Below, piece by piece: positions 8,249 to 16,589 of a stretch of 64,000 bases of DNA (its first letter is position 1; every line of letters begins with the position of its first letter). The DNA comes from Thermoplasmata archaeon (GTDB taxonomy: Archaea > Thermoplasmatota > Thermoplasmata > Thermoplasmatales > Thermoplasmataceae), in the NCBI GenBank assembly GCA_021797555.1, contig JAJZZM010000013.1, positions 124,001 to 188,000 of the forward strand, written 5' to 3'. The translations under genes were made by a program, and so were the position numbers. Under the pieces are notes generated by a model. The model saw nothing but the letters and a program-made list of their open reading frames with translations, did no database searches and was not told the DNA's origin.

Positions 8249-9301
8249 ATGAGTATCATAATTTTTATTGATCTGGATTATTTTTATGCCCAGGTTGAAG
8301 AAATATTAAATCCGGAAATAAAGGATAAACCAGTAGTTGTATGTGTTTATTCAGGTAGAAATGAAAAAAGTGGTGCTGTTGCAACATCAAACTATAATGC
8401 AAGGTCAATAGGCATAAAATCAGGCATGCCATTATCACAGGCACTGAATATCGGGGAAGGCAGGGCAGTATTTCTGCCTATAAGAAAGGATGTTTATAAA
8501 GAATACTCTGATAGGGTAATGAAAATTATATCATCATATTCAGATAAAATAGAAGTAGCAAGTATAGATGAAGCCTATATAGACATTTCTGACAAATGCA
8601 ATAATTTTGATGACGCAGTAAAATTGGGTTACGAAATAAAAAATAGAATTTATAATGAATTATCACTAAAAGTATCAGTGGGCATTTCAATAAACAAGGT
8701 TATAGCTAAAATTTTAGGTGATATGGCAAAGCCTAACGGTTTAAAATATATTAATGAAAATGATATAAATGATTTTTTATCAACTTTAAGGGTTAAAGAT
8801 ATACCTGGCATAGGAAAAGTTTTATCAAAAAAATTAGAAGATCTGGATATTATATATATAAATGATATAAAAAAATATGATAGGGATAAATTAATTTCGA
8901 TACTTGGTAATTCCAAATATAATTATTTATATGATATATCAAATAATAGTTATAATAAACCTGTGGAGGAAAGGGTTAAAAAGAATTTTGGAAGGTATTT
9001 AACTTTAATGGAAAATACAAGGGATATAGATAAAATAATGCCATATTTAATAAAATCAATAGACTCATCATATGAAAAGGCTCCCGGAATACCTATGGAA
9101 CTAAGTGTTGTTGCAATAATGGAGGATTTAGATATTATATCAAGGTCATTTACCGTAAAAAGAATAAAAAAGGATGATGCATTGAGCATATCAAAAAATC
9201 TTTTAAAAAAAATACTTGACAGTGATTCACGGAATATAAGAAGAATAGGCATAAGATTAAGCAAAATAACAAATACAGAAAGCTTAGATGACTTTTTTTA
9301 A
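8249..9301 (+). CDS. dinB: Y-family DNA polymerase IV (Dpo4-like)
   Basis: 350 residues from ATG 8249, nearly the length of Sulfolobus Dpo4. Metal ligands are D8 in FIDLDYFYAQVEE and D107/E108 in SIDEAYID; Tyr13 matches the steric gate. The HhH region IPGIGKVLSKKL follows at about 180-195, then the little-finger domain. The reading frame stays open further upstream, but only with a TTG start and a hydrophobic leader foreign to the family, so 8249 is preferred. The role is translesion DNA synthesis. No canonical PIP box is evident in the terminal ESLDDFF, although the FF pair could serve as one. It converges with folD with a 4-bp overlap. Confidence 0.95.
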   Translation: MSIIIFIDLDYFYAQVEEILNPEIKDKPVVVCVYSGRNEKSGAVATSNYNARSIGIKSGMPLSQALNIGEGRAVFLPIRKDVYKEYSDRVMKIISSYSDKIEVASIDEAYIDISDKCNNFDDAVKLGYEIKNRIYNELSLKVSVGISINKVIAKILGDMAKPNGLKYINENDINDFLSTLRVKDIPGIGKVLSKKLEDLDIIYINDIKKYDRDKLISILGNSKYNYLYDISNNSYNKPVEERVKKNFGRYLTLMENTRDIDKIMPYLIKSIDSSYEKAPGIPMELSVVAIMEDLDIISRSFTVKRIKKDDALSISKNLLKKILDSDSRNIRRIGIRLSKITNTESLDDFF

Positions 9302-10137
9302 AAATTATTTAATTGATAATTTAATCCGTTTAAAAAATTCTGAAAAATGTCTGTTGCAGTTACAATGCCGACACCACCAGGAACAGGCGTTATGGCCTTA
9401 ACATTATTCAATAAATTATTATAATCCGCATCACCGTATACAGTATTATTATCATAGTTTATGCCAACATCAATAACTGTTGAATTCTTGTTTACAAAGC
9501 TTTCATTTAAAAAATTCTTTTTACCTACTGCAACAATAATAATATCGCTATTTTCTGTTATTTTTTTTATATTTTCCGTCCTGCTATGGCATACTGTTAC
9601 CGTATAATCCCGGTTTAAAAGCATCATTGCTAATGGTCTGCCAACAACGGGAGACCTGTTGATTATAACTGCATTTCTATCTTTTATATTGTAATATTCA
9701 AGAATATCCACAACCGCCCTTGCAGTGGCGGGTGCAATCATTTCATTTCTTAATGATAAATTCCCCTCATTGTATGGTGTCATGCCATCAGAATCCTTAT
9801 AAAAAGGTATATAATTAACAATATCATAAAAGTTTAAATTTTCAGGCAGTGGGGATTCTATCATTATACCATTTATATCTTTTCTAATGGAATATTCTTT
9901 TATTTTATCTATTAATATATCCTTTGAAACAGTGTCAAATTTCTCCAAGGTAACATTTATGCCCAGTTTTTTTCCACGTTTTATTTTGGCCCTTGCATAT
10001 ATACTGCTTGCCTCATCATTTCCCGCCTGAATTAATCTCAATTCCGGAGTAAATTTATATTTATCAATTATTTTATCAATATTCTCTTTGATTGCATCCA
10101 TTTTATTTTTTGCTACTATTTTCCCGTCCAGTATCAT
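9298..10137 (-). CDS. folD: Methylene-tetrahydrofolate dehydrogenase/cyclohydrolase
   Basis: A 279-residue bifunctional enzyme. The Y47-x3-K51 catalytic pair lies in IYARAKIKRGKK; the Rossmann part has RSPVVGRPLAMML and ITPVPGGVGIVTA, both strong FolD signatures. It oxidises methylene-THF and hydrolyses methenyl-THF, supplying formyl-THF for purines. The start is ATG 10137, which overlaps the TAA stop of the glucose dehydrogenase gene by one base (TAATG), indicating translational coupling; a GTG at 10146 would be the alternative. Coupling of a folate enzyme with glucose dehydrogenase is unusual; both make or use NADPH, which may be the link (inference). Confidence 0.95.
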   Translation of the reverse strand: MILDGKIVAKNKMDAIKENIDKIIDKYKFTPELRLIQAGNDEASSIYARAKIKRGKKLGINVTLEKFDTVSKDILIDKIKEYSIRKDINGIMIESPLPENLNFYDIVNYIPFYKDSDGMTPYNEGNLSLRNEMIAPATARAVVDILEYYNIKDRNAVIINRSPVVGRPLAMMLLNRDYTVTVCHSRTENIKKITENSDIIIVAVGKKNFLNESFVNKNSTVIDVGINYDNNTVYGDADYNNLLNNVKAITPVPGGVGIVTATDIFQNFLNGLNYQLNNF

Positions 10138-11228
10138 TAGAACCACTTTATTAAAGATTTTATTTCTTCCTGAGGTTTTTTCAGAAATATTGATGTATCA
10201 TCAGGTTTATATGTTCCAGTTACCAAATTTTTTATAATGGAACCCTCAGAATAATTCCATTTTTCAAGATATTCTACCGCCCTCAAATAATGAATCTTTG
10301 CACCGTCAACAGAGCCAGCCAACGTTATATTTCTTTCTATTATATAATCTATATCCTCCCCTGATAATGCCGATGCAGGAGCCTTCCCGTTTGTTCCGAA
10401 CAGTATTAAAACACCATTATAGTTTAATTTTCCGATAAATCTTATAATTGTTCCAGGGTCACCTGATGTATCGATCAATAAATCTATCTTCTTTATTTTA
10501 TCTTCTTTGGTATAATCATAAAAATTTGCATTTATTTTATCTAATATATTTTTTTTATAATCGTTTATATCATGCCTGTTTACAAGATAAACGTTCATAC
10601 GGTATTCCCTTGCCATAAAGGCATATAAAAAAGCTTCACTGCCTGTGCCTATTATCACACAATTTTTTTCCAAATATGTTGAATCATCATTTTCAAAGAT
10701 TGTTCTTTTTGAAACCGTATCAAAAACCTCAAAGGCCTTCATAACATTTTTTGTTGGCTCTGTCATTGCAGCCGTCAATATCATGCCCTTATCATTTATT
10801 TTCACTAAATTTTTAGCATAATCAAAGAAATATTCGCGATTAAACCCATGTATTCCCCTTATGCCTGCTTCATGTATATCGTGGTCTCCATCAGAACAGT
10901 TATCCTGCCTTCCAATCCTGCAGTTTACACATTTTCCAGGTCTCCTTACAATTGGGACAACATAATCGCCTGTTTTTATTTCGAATTCATTTTCCTTTGC
11001 ATCTATAACCTCACATACGGATTCGTGCCCAAGGACCATATAATTATAATTTTCAGGGTTATAGGTAAAAGATAGACTTCCAGAAACCTCTGCACGGTCA
11101 GTTCCACAAAGACCAGTATATAATGGTTTTAGTTTTACTTCATAATTAGCATCATCATTTATATTTATAGTTCCATACCTTACACCGCCTTTCGGCGCGT
11201 CTGTTGTTATACCATCAATATTTGCCAT
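10137..11228 (-). CDS. gdh: Glucose 1-dehydrogenase (zinc MDR, Thermoplasma type)
   Basis: A 363-residue medium-chain dehydrogenase. Catalytic zinc ligands are seen in CGTD (C41) and GHE (H68, E69); the structural zinc lobe is in [17 protein letters not shown] (C100, C103, C111). The motifs and the end ([12 protein letters not shown]) match the well-studied Thermoplasma acidophilum enzyme closely. It oxidises glucose to gluconolactone with NADP, the first step of the non-phosphorylated Entner-Doudoroff pathway typical of Thermoplasmatales. ATG 11228 follows TTGGTT with short spacing; an upstream TTG at 11237 is less likely. It is the first gene of the gdh-folD unit. Confidence 0.94.
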   Translation of the reverse strand: MANIDGITTDAPKGGVRYGTININDDANYEVKLKPLYTGLCGTDRAEVSGSLSFTYNPENYNYMVLGHESVCEVIDAKENEFEIKTGDYVVPIVRRPGKCVNCRIGRQDNCSDGDHDIHEAGIRGIHGFNREYFFDYAKNLVKINDKGMILTAAMTEPTKNVMKAFEVFDTVSKRTIFENDDSTYLEKNCVIIGTGSEAFLYAFMAREYRMNVYLVNRHDINDYKKNILDKINANFYDYTKEDKIKKIDLLIDTSGDPGTIIRFIGKLNYNGVLILFGTNGKAPASALSGEDIDYIIERNITLAGSVDGAKIHYLRAVEYLEKWNYSEGSIIKNLVTGTYKPDDTSIFLKKPQEEIKSLIKWF

Positions 11229-11366
11229 TATAACCAATAATATATAATTATTTAAGATTATTCTTAAACACCTTTAATATCTAAAAACACCATAAAATAC
11301 TATTAAAAATATAAAAATCAATAAGAAATATTAAAATATATTATAGTAATGATTAAATGTGGTATT

Positions 11367-11705
11367 ATGGATGCAAAACAGAAATTAAATGAAGTAAATA
11401 AAATAATAAAAGAGGTCGGCAATGACGATTCAAAATTCCAGTCATCATTCATGACATTTATGGGAAGCGCAATGTCAGGTGGATCACTGGATGAGAAAAC
11501 AAAGGGATTGATAGCAGTGTCATTGAGTATAGCTTCAAGGTGTGAATGGTGCATATCATACCATGTCAATGCTGCATTAAGGGCAGGTGCCACAAGAGAA
11601 GAATTAATGGAAGTAGGCTATGTAACAGTTTTGATGTATGGTTCACAGGCATTGATGGAACTAAATAATTTGGTGGATGCAATAAACCAGTTTAAACCAG
11701 AATGA
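11367..11705 (+). CDS. AhpD-like carboxymuconolactone decarboxylase family protein
   Basis: 112 residues from ATG 11367; an in-frame ATG at 11349 would add six residues. The core SRCEWCISYHVNAALRAGATREEL carries the CxxC and downstream His of the AhpD fold, which supports disulfide-reductase or peroxidase-like chemistry. MEVGYVTVLMYG and the ALMELNNLVDA helix complete the domain. The usual partner AhpC is not adjacent, although a 2-Cys peroxiredoxin sits at 17664. The stop overlaps the start of the methyltransferase gene (ATGA), so they form an operon. The substrate is unknown. Confidence 0.88.
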   Translation: MDAKQKLNEVNKIIKEVGNDDSKFQSSFMTFMGSAMSGGSLDEKTKGLIAVSLSIASRCEWCISYHVNAALRAGATREELMEVGYVTVLMYGSQALMELNNLVDAINQFKPE

Positions 11706-12859
11706 ATATAGATATTTTCCTAACTAAAATTTTAAACGATAAAAATTATTCCATCAAAATAAATAATGAAATAAATGATATTATAAATTTAATAAAAAAT
11801 GGATATGATAAAGATAAAATATCAAAAAAATATAATAAAAATTTTGGATTATTATACGAATTCGCAGGGTCAAGAATAAAAATAAAAAACAAGTTTTCAA
11901 ATTTTAATTCAATATTTATGGATTATTATTCATCAATGTATTCTACTCCTGAAATTGTTGGAAAATTCAGATCAGAAAAACTAAAAAATAATGATATTAT
12001 AGATATAGGATCTGGATCAGGCATGCAGTCTATAATGTTTTCATTTGATTCAAATGTAACAGGCATAGAAAAGGATAGATCAAGGTATTTAATGTCAAAT
12101 ATAAATAAAAAGGTATATCACTCAAGTGCAAATTTTATAAATTCTGATTTTTTTGAATTAAATTATGATTATTATAATAAAATTATTTTCTCTGATCCAT
12201 TGAGGCCAAAGACTTCAAATGAAAGAACATTTTCAGGTTTAATTCCAGACCCTGAAATTATAATAAAAAAATTAAACAATATAAAGGGTTATGTTTTTGA
12301 CCTACCACCACAGATGAAATGGAGCAATATTAAATTAAATGGAGAAAAGGAGTATATATCAATAAATGGAAATATTAACAGGTTAACTCTTTATTCAAAC
12401 AGCATTTCTGAAAACAATGCATCTGCAGTTATGCTTCCAGAGAAAATGCAAATTTCTGGTGATTCAAAAGATTTAAATTATAATATGGAAAATATAAAAA
12501 ATGATGTTTACCTGTATTTGCCAGATATATCCTTAATATATTCAAAATTGTTATATAAAATTATAAATGAAGATTTTCATTTAATTTATATGGATAGTAA
12601 AAGATATGTATTTACAGGGAACGAAAATATAAAAAAATTTTTCGGCAAAAAATACAATATATTATCAGTAACAGATAAAAATAATATTTTAAAGGAATTA
12701 AAAAAATTAAATGCAAATAAAATATTTTTAAGGTTTAACATTGATACTGATGAATACTATAAAATAAAAAATGATATTGATAAATCATTGTTGGGAGATA
12801 AAAATATATTCATATTTAAAAACTTTAACAGTTATATATTAACAGAATTAATAGAATAA
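11702..12859 (+). CDS. Class I SAM-dependent methyltransferase with THUMP-like C-terminus
   Basis: A 385-residue protein. The SAM-binding motif DIGSGSGMQSIMFSFD occurs at about residue 97, followed by GIEKD (acidic residue after strand 2) and, at the motif IV position, SDPLRP. Upstream is the TPEIVGKFRSEKL segment typical of this group, and downstream the segment GYVFDLPPQMKW. The C-terminal third resembles the THUMP-like domain that accompanies such methyltransferases in bacteria and archaea. RNA is the likely substrate, by family analogy. Translation is coupled to the AhpD-like gene by a 4-bp overlap. Confidence 0.7.
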   Translation: MNIDIFLTKILNDKNYSIKINNEINDIINLIKNGYDKDKISKKYNKNFGLLYEFAGSRIKIKNKFSNFNSIFMDYYSSMYSTPEIVGKFRSEKLKNNDIIDIGSGSGMQSIMFSFDSNVTGIEKDRSRYLMSNINKKVYHSSANFINSDFFELNYDYYNKIIFSDPLRPKTSNERTFSGLIPDPEIIIKKLNNIKGYVFDLPPQMKWSNIKLNGEKEYISINGNINRLTLYSNSISENNASAVMLPEKMQISGDSKDLNYNMENIKNDVYLYLPDISLIYSKLLYKIINEDFHLIYMDSKRYVFTGNENIKKFFGKKYNILSVTDKNNILKELKKLNANKIFLRFNIDTDEYYKIKNDIDKSLLGDKNIFIFKNFNSYILTELIE

Positions 12860-12869
12860 TTATTATTAA

Positions 12870-12899
12870 ATTGTAAAAAGTATTATTGTAAAAAGTATT
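12870..12899. repeat. Perfect 15-bp tandem duplication upstream of ribA
   Basis: attgtaaaaagtatt occurs twice head to tail (12870-12884 and 12885-12899), just upstream of the AT-rich TATA region of ribA (about 12906-12920; ATG at 12945). The position, immediately upstream of the likely BRE/TATA, is that of a regulator binding site, but it may equally be a chance or slippage duplication. Confidence 0.6.
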
Positions 12900-12944
12900 T
12901 TGAAATATATTTTTATATAATCAGGCAATTATTATTGATTAAAA

Positions 12945-13523
12945 ATGATACAGCTTTATTCAAAGGCTAAATTACCAACAAGATTTGGCATATTCGATAT
13001 ATACACATTCCAAAATGAGGAGAAACAGGACCACGCAGTTCTTATACGTGGCGATGTTGAAAATCAGGAAGATGTGCCTGTAAGGCTTCATTCGGAATGC
13101 CTGACAGGTGATGTATTCGGTTCATTAAGATGCGACTGCCGTGATCAGTTATTAACATCATTAAGGTTTCTTGGGGAACAGAAAAACGGCATGCTAATAT
13201 ACCTAAGGCAGGAAGGCAGAGGCATAGGGCTTTTGAATAAAATAAAAGCATACAGCCTTGAAGATCAGGGACTTGATACCGTTGAGGCAAATCTGGAGCA
13301 GGGATTGCCGGCAGATAACAGAAAATATGATTTTGCTGTAGATGTAATAAGATATTTTAAAATAGTTTCCATACAGCTCATAACAAATAATCCTGAAAAA
13401 ATTAAATTCCTTGAGGAAAATGGCATAAAAATATCAAAGAGAATACCTATAATCATAAAGCCCACACAGTTCGATGAATTTTATCTGGAAACAAAGAAAG
13501 ATAAGATGGGACACATGTTATAA
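12945..13523 (+). CDS. ribA: GTP cyclohydrolase II
   Basis: A 192-residue enzyme of riboflavin synthesis that opens GTP. The zinc cysteines lie in [16 protein letters not shown] (pattern C-x10-C-x-C), followed by [21 protein letters not shown], the substrate and arginine-nucleophile region, and [11 protein letters not shown]. The length fits the single-domain enzyme without the RibB fusion. Many euryarchaea use the unrelated archaeal GTP cyclohydrolase III instead, so a bacterial-type RibA is of note, although such genes are known in Thermoplasmatales. It is monocistronic, followed by tRNA-Ser on the other strand. Confidence 0.93.
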   Translation: MIQLYSKAKLPTRFGIFDIYTFQNEEKQDHAVLIRGDVENQEDVPVRLHSECLTGDVFGSLRCDCRDQLLTSLRFLGEQKNGMLIYLRQEGRGIGLLNKIKAYSLEDQGLDTVEANLEQGLPADNRKYDFAVDVIRYFKIVSIQLITNNPEKIKFLEENGIKISKRIPIIIKPTQFDEFYLETKKDKMGHML

Positions 13524-13576
13524 GCATCATACTTTTTGAATATCATTAAAAGTTATTAAAAATACATTATTTTTAG

Positions 13577-13659
13577 CGCGGGGAATGGGATTTGAACCCA
13601 TGCTCTCATTTCGAGAAACAGCTTAGCAGGCTGCCGCCGTACCACTGGGCCATCCCCGC
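13577..13659 (-). tRNA. tRNA-Ser (anticodon GCT)
   Basis: Read on the minus strand: acceptor GCGGGGA pairs with TCCCCGC, the anticodon loop CTGCTAAG holds GCT (reading AGC/AGT), there is a long class II variable arm (GTTTCTCGAAATGAGAGC), and the T arm contains GGGTTCAAATCCC. The discriminator is G, as in serine tRNAs. No intron is seen and no CCA is encoded. Confidence 0.96.
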
Positions 13660-13660
13660 A

Positions 13661-13822
13661 TTATGAAGGATATCTATCCTGCAGGTCGTTTGATATTTCT
13701 TCTAATATCTCTTCAAAGCTTTCATTTTCCATATTAACGACCTCACCATTGGGTAATGTCATTCTTACATAATATACTTCCCCATCCTTTGATATCTCTA
13801 TATCAGCTAAACTATCTCCCAT
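13661..13822 (-). CDS. Small acidic protein of 53 residues, unknown
   Basis: An ORF from ATG 13822 to TAA 13661, immediately before tRNA-Ser on the same strand. The product is acidic (many Glu/Asp), has two short beta-strand-like segments (ADIEISKDGEVYYVRMTLP) and then a helical acidic tail (FEEILEEISNDLQDRYP). There is no membrane span and no Cys. The even mix of residues and absence of low complexity suggest a real small folded protein. It may be co-transcribed with the tRNA, since only one base separates them. I do not recognise the family. Confidence 0.6.
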   Translation of the reverse strand: MGDSLADIEISKDGEVYYVRMTLPNGEVVNMENESFEEILEEISNDLQDRYPS

Positions 13823-13904
13823 ACACCTATAATTATTTTCTATATATTATGTTTTTGAATTCTTTAATGTATAAAGTCATGTTGTGATCTCTGTTAACTA
13901 TATT

Positions 13905-14311
13905 AATATCTACCCTTAGAAGTTATCATCTCTTTGATGTTTAAACTTCCTGGATATAACCAAATAACTCTTATTTCGTTAGCGAATGCTTCAGGAATTG
14001 TTTTTTTATAATATTGCATGGTGCATGTATAGAATTCCATTGTTGATATGAATATTCCCATCTTTATTCCTTTTCCAATATATATTCCACGATCTTATAT
14101 TGTTTCATTATCAATGAATGAACCTTATTGAATAGATTTTTTCCTCTATAATTACATTAATTCCGTATCTATCTCCCTTGTAATATATCTGGTTTATTAA
14201 TATATTGAATAACAGTTGAACGAAATTCTGGTTATTCTTTTTACCTATTTTCACTGATTGTTTCCATTCATTATTATAACCTAATAGTTTTAGCCAGTGC
14301 TTGTAAACCAA
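13905..14311 (-). pseudogene. TnpB (IS1341/IS605) C-terminal remnant
   Basis: A decayed transposon nuclease gene. The open part starting at 14311 reads NQNFVQLLFN...YYKGDRYGINVI, which matches the region before the YTSK zinc-finger segment of TnpB. After a stop, the remainder continues in shifting frames with IYIGKGIKMGIFIS and finally IPEAFANEIRVIWLYPGSL, the typical end of Thermoplasmatales TnpB proteins. The zinc-finger cysteines and the last RuvC motif are destroyed. No intact tnpA or ends are seen. It is one of two tnpB remnants in the window. Confidence 0.7.
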
Positions 14312-14390
14312 TTAAAATGCATAAATACAATACTATAAATAGAAAAAGTATAAATATTATAAATTACTCTCTATTTCTGGGGGTGTTAAC

Positions 14391-14471
14391 ATGGTCGGTT
14401 TCGTAAAGTTTGGTTATGATGACGATGATGAAGGCGATGACGATGATGACGATGATGATGACGACGAATGA
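14391..14471 (+). CDS. 26-residue poly-aspartate micro-protein
   Basis: ATG 14391 to TGA 14471. It begins MVGFVKFGY, then four Asp, Glu-Gly, ten consecutive Asp and a final Glu. Codons mix GAT and GAC irregularly, so it is not a pure triplet expansion. A strong ribosome binding site (GGGGGTG, 14379-14385) precedes it, and a TATA box (tataaatag, 14334-14342) is placed to start transcription about 25-30 bases downstream. The next gene, a CoA-disulfide reductase-like flavoprotein, starts 35 bases later and may be co-transcribed. The function is unknown; such a tail would bind divalent metals or basic partners. Confidence 0.55.
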   Translation: MVGFVKFGYDDDDEGDDDDDDDDDDE

Positions 14472-14506
14472 GTTAAAAATTATATAGTTAATAAATATTA
14501 TATAAT

Positions 14507-15820
14507 ATGAAAATCGTTGTAATTGGAGGCGGGGCAGCAGGCATGTCAGCGGCCTCTAAAGCCAAAAGAATAGATCAAAGTTCAGATATAACTGTATTTG
14601 AAAAAACAGGTTACGTATCATATGCGGAATGTGGCATTCCATATTATTTATCCAATTATTTTGATGATTATAATAAATTATTGCATTATCCATTAAGTGA
14701 ATTTACGGAAAAAAGGAAAATTAATATATTTTTAAACGCAAATATTGAACATATAAACAATGATGAAAAATATGTATTATACAAAGATAAAAAATATTAC
14801 TATGATAAACTAGTTCTTGCAACAGGTGCAAAGCCAAAAATTCCCGATAATTTTGCCAATAATGTTTATACTATAAGAAATATCGAGGACGCAATTAATG
14901 TAAATAAAAATTTAAAAAAGTCAAAAGACGTTACAATAATTGGTGCTGGTGTACTTGGAACTGAATTATTTTCATTATTAAGCAAAAAATATAATGTAAA
15001 ATTAATATCAAAGCATGAAAGATTATTGCCACATATGGATGATGACATCGGCAATGTTTTAAATAATTTAATTAAAAAATACAACAATAATATAGAATAT
15101 AATTCATTGCCATTAAATATCGATAAAAATAATGATAAATATACAGTTGAAACAACGGAGGGCAAACATAATGCCGATCTGGTTATATTTTCTGCAGGAA
15201 TTTCTCCAGAAAATCAAATGGCTAATGCACTTGGAATAGAAACAAAAAATAATTTAATTAAGGTTAATGATTATATGCAAACTTCAATTGAAAATATATA
15301 CGCAGCCGGTGATAATGTAACATCAAGAAATATTATTACAAATGATTATGATTATTTCCCGCTGGCACAGATAGCTAATAAGATGGGCAGGACAATAGGA
15401 ATAAATTTATATGGCAACACAAGAAAATTCCCCGGTTCTTTGGGAACAACAATAATAAATGTTTTCGGCTATCAGGTTGGCTATACGGGGCTAAATGAAA
15501 AAAAAGCTAAAGAATTGAATTATGATTATGATACGGTATTTGTAAAGGCAAAAAGCAAATCAAACTATTTGAATGGAAATGATGTTTATTTAAAAATTAT
15601 AATAAATAAAAAAAATGACAATATTCTCGGTGCGCAGATCATAGATCAGGATAATGGAGCATGGAGATTAAATTCTATAGCCACTGCCATAAAAGGAAAA
15701 TTAAGTTTATACGATTTATTCTACGATGACCTTGGATATGAACCGGAATATGGTCCCGTATGGGACCCGATAATCATAGGTGCAAGCCTTGGTTTAGATA
15801 AGAGTCAGAGTTACATATGA
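14507..15820 (+). CDS. FAD/NAD(P)-dependent disulfide reductase (CoA-disulfide reductase / NADH oxidase type)
   Basis: A 437-residue flavoprotein. The N-terminal FAD site is VVIGGGAAGMSAASKAK (4-20). The single active-site Cys42 lies in YAECGIPYYL, the hallmark of CoA-disulfide reductases and water-forming NADH oxidases. The NAD site is IIGAGVLGTELFSLL (about 145-160), and the second FAD motif is IYAAGD. The C-terminal dimerisation domain has the Tyr pair region (YEPEYGPVWDP). Likely roles are thiol redox balance or oxygen removal. Its 3' end overlaps the convergent GT2 gene by 27 bp. Confidence 0.88.
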   Translation: MKIVVIGGGAAGMSAASKAKRIDQSSDITVFEKTGYVSYAECGIPYYLSNYFDDYNKLLHYPLSEFTEKRKINIFLNANIEHINNDEKYVLYKDKKYYYDKLVLATGAKPKIPDNFANNVYTIRNIEDAINVNKNLKKSKDVTIIGAGVLGTELFSLLSKKYNVKLISKHERLLPHMDDDIGNVLNNLIKKYNNNIEYNSLPLNIDKNNDKYTVETTEGKHNADLVIFSAGISPENQMANALGIETKNNLIKVNDYMQTSIENIYAAGDNVTSRNIITNDYDYFPLAQIANKMGRTIGINLYGNTRKFPGSLGTTIINVFGYQVGYTGLNEKKAKELNYDYDTVFVKAKSKSNYLNGNDVYLKIIINKKNDNILGAQIIDQDNGAWRLNSIATAIKGKLSLYDLFYDDLGYEPEYGPVWDPIIIGASLGLDKSQSYI

Positions 15821-16549
15821 AATAATTAAAATAATAAATATTGTTAACAAGGAAACAAAAATATAGTTTAACATCCTTTTATTGTATAAAACGAATAGAA
15901 AGAAGTTAACAATTTCCTTCATTTCAAGTTTTGATTTTCCCTCTGTTCTTTTAACAAAGTTCACTGGATATTCTGTTATTTTAAAATTATTTTCATTCAG
16001 CCTTTTTAAAATATCAACCTGCCCAACATAGCTATTTTCAAGGTCAACCTGTGTAACCAGGAATTCACATGCAGCCCTGCTGTAAATTCTAAACCCAGAT
16101 GTGCAGTCCTTTATATCAACATTAAATGATATGTGGAATAATTTATTTGCACCCTTGCTAAGTATCTGCCTTATAAATTCATCGTTTGTTATTCCCCTGT
16201 CTATATATCTTGACCCTATAACCAAATCCGATTTAGTTCTTTTAGCCTGTTCTATCATCCCATTTATATCTTCCGGTCTGTGAGATAAATCCGCATCCAT
16301 TATAACAACATACTCGGAATCAGATAATCTCATGCCATCGAGTTCTGCACTTATTAATCCTAATTTCCCCCTTCTAAATAAAAAATGCACATCAGGGAAA
16401 TCATTAATTAAATCCCTAGTGCCATCCTTTGATCCATCATCTATAATAAATATTGATGATATATCCTCATCATATAGCTTTGGTATTAAACGCTTTAAAT
16501 TAGCTTTCTCATTTAGTGCAGGCACAACAACACTTACATTTGTATTCAT
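15794..16549 (-). CDS. GT2 glycosyltransferase, dolichol-phosphate mannosyltransferase-like
   Basis: A 251-residue protein. GT-A fold motifs: VVVPALNEKANLKRLIP (7-23), IIDDGSKDGTRDLI, then MDADLSHRPEDI with the metal-binding DAD, and GSRYIDRG typical of DPM1. The C-terminus has one strong membrane span (YIFVSLLTIFIILIISYV). It would transfer a sugar from a nucleotide donor to a lipid phosphate for N-glycosylation or S-layer/lipid glycans; Thermoplasmatales lack a wall but are heavily glycosylated. It overlaps the flavoprotein gene tail to tail. Confidence 0.85.
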   Translation of the reverse strand: MNTNVSVVVPALNEKANLKRLIPKLYDEDISSIFIIDDGSKDGTRDLINDFPDVHFLFRRGKLGLISAELDGMRLSDSEYVVIMDADLSHRPEDINGMIEQAKRTKSDLVIGSRYIDRGITNDEFIRQILSKGANKLFHISFNVDIKDCTSGFRIYSRAACEFLVTQVDLENSYVGQVDILKRLNENNFKITEYPVNFVKRTEGKSKLEMKEIVNFFLFVLYNKRMLNYIFVSLLTIFIILIISYVTLTLI

Positions 16550-16589
16550 GGTTATTCATAGTAATTATAATATTATTATTTAACTTTTA

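Noticed and set aside
11318-11593. Opposite-strand ORF over the AhpD-like gene
   Set aside because: It is the shadow of a gene with clear AhpD motifs, and has no SD or family features.
14400-14471. GAT/GAC run as a simple DNA repeat only
   Set aside because: Codons are mixed irregularly and the run sits in frame behind a strong SD, so a coding explanation is preferred.
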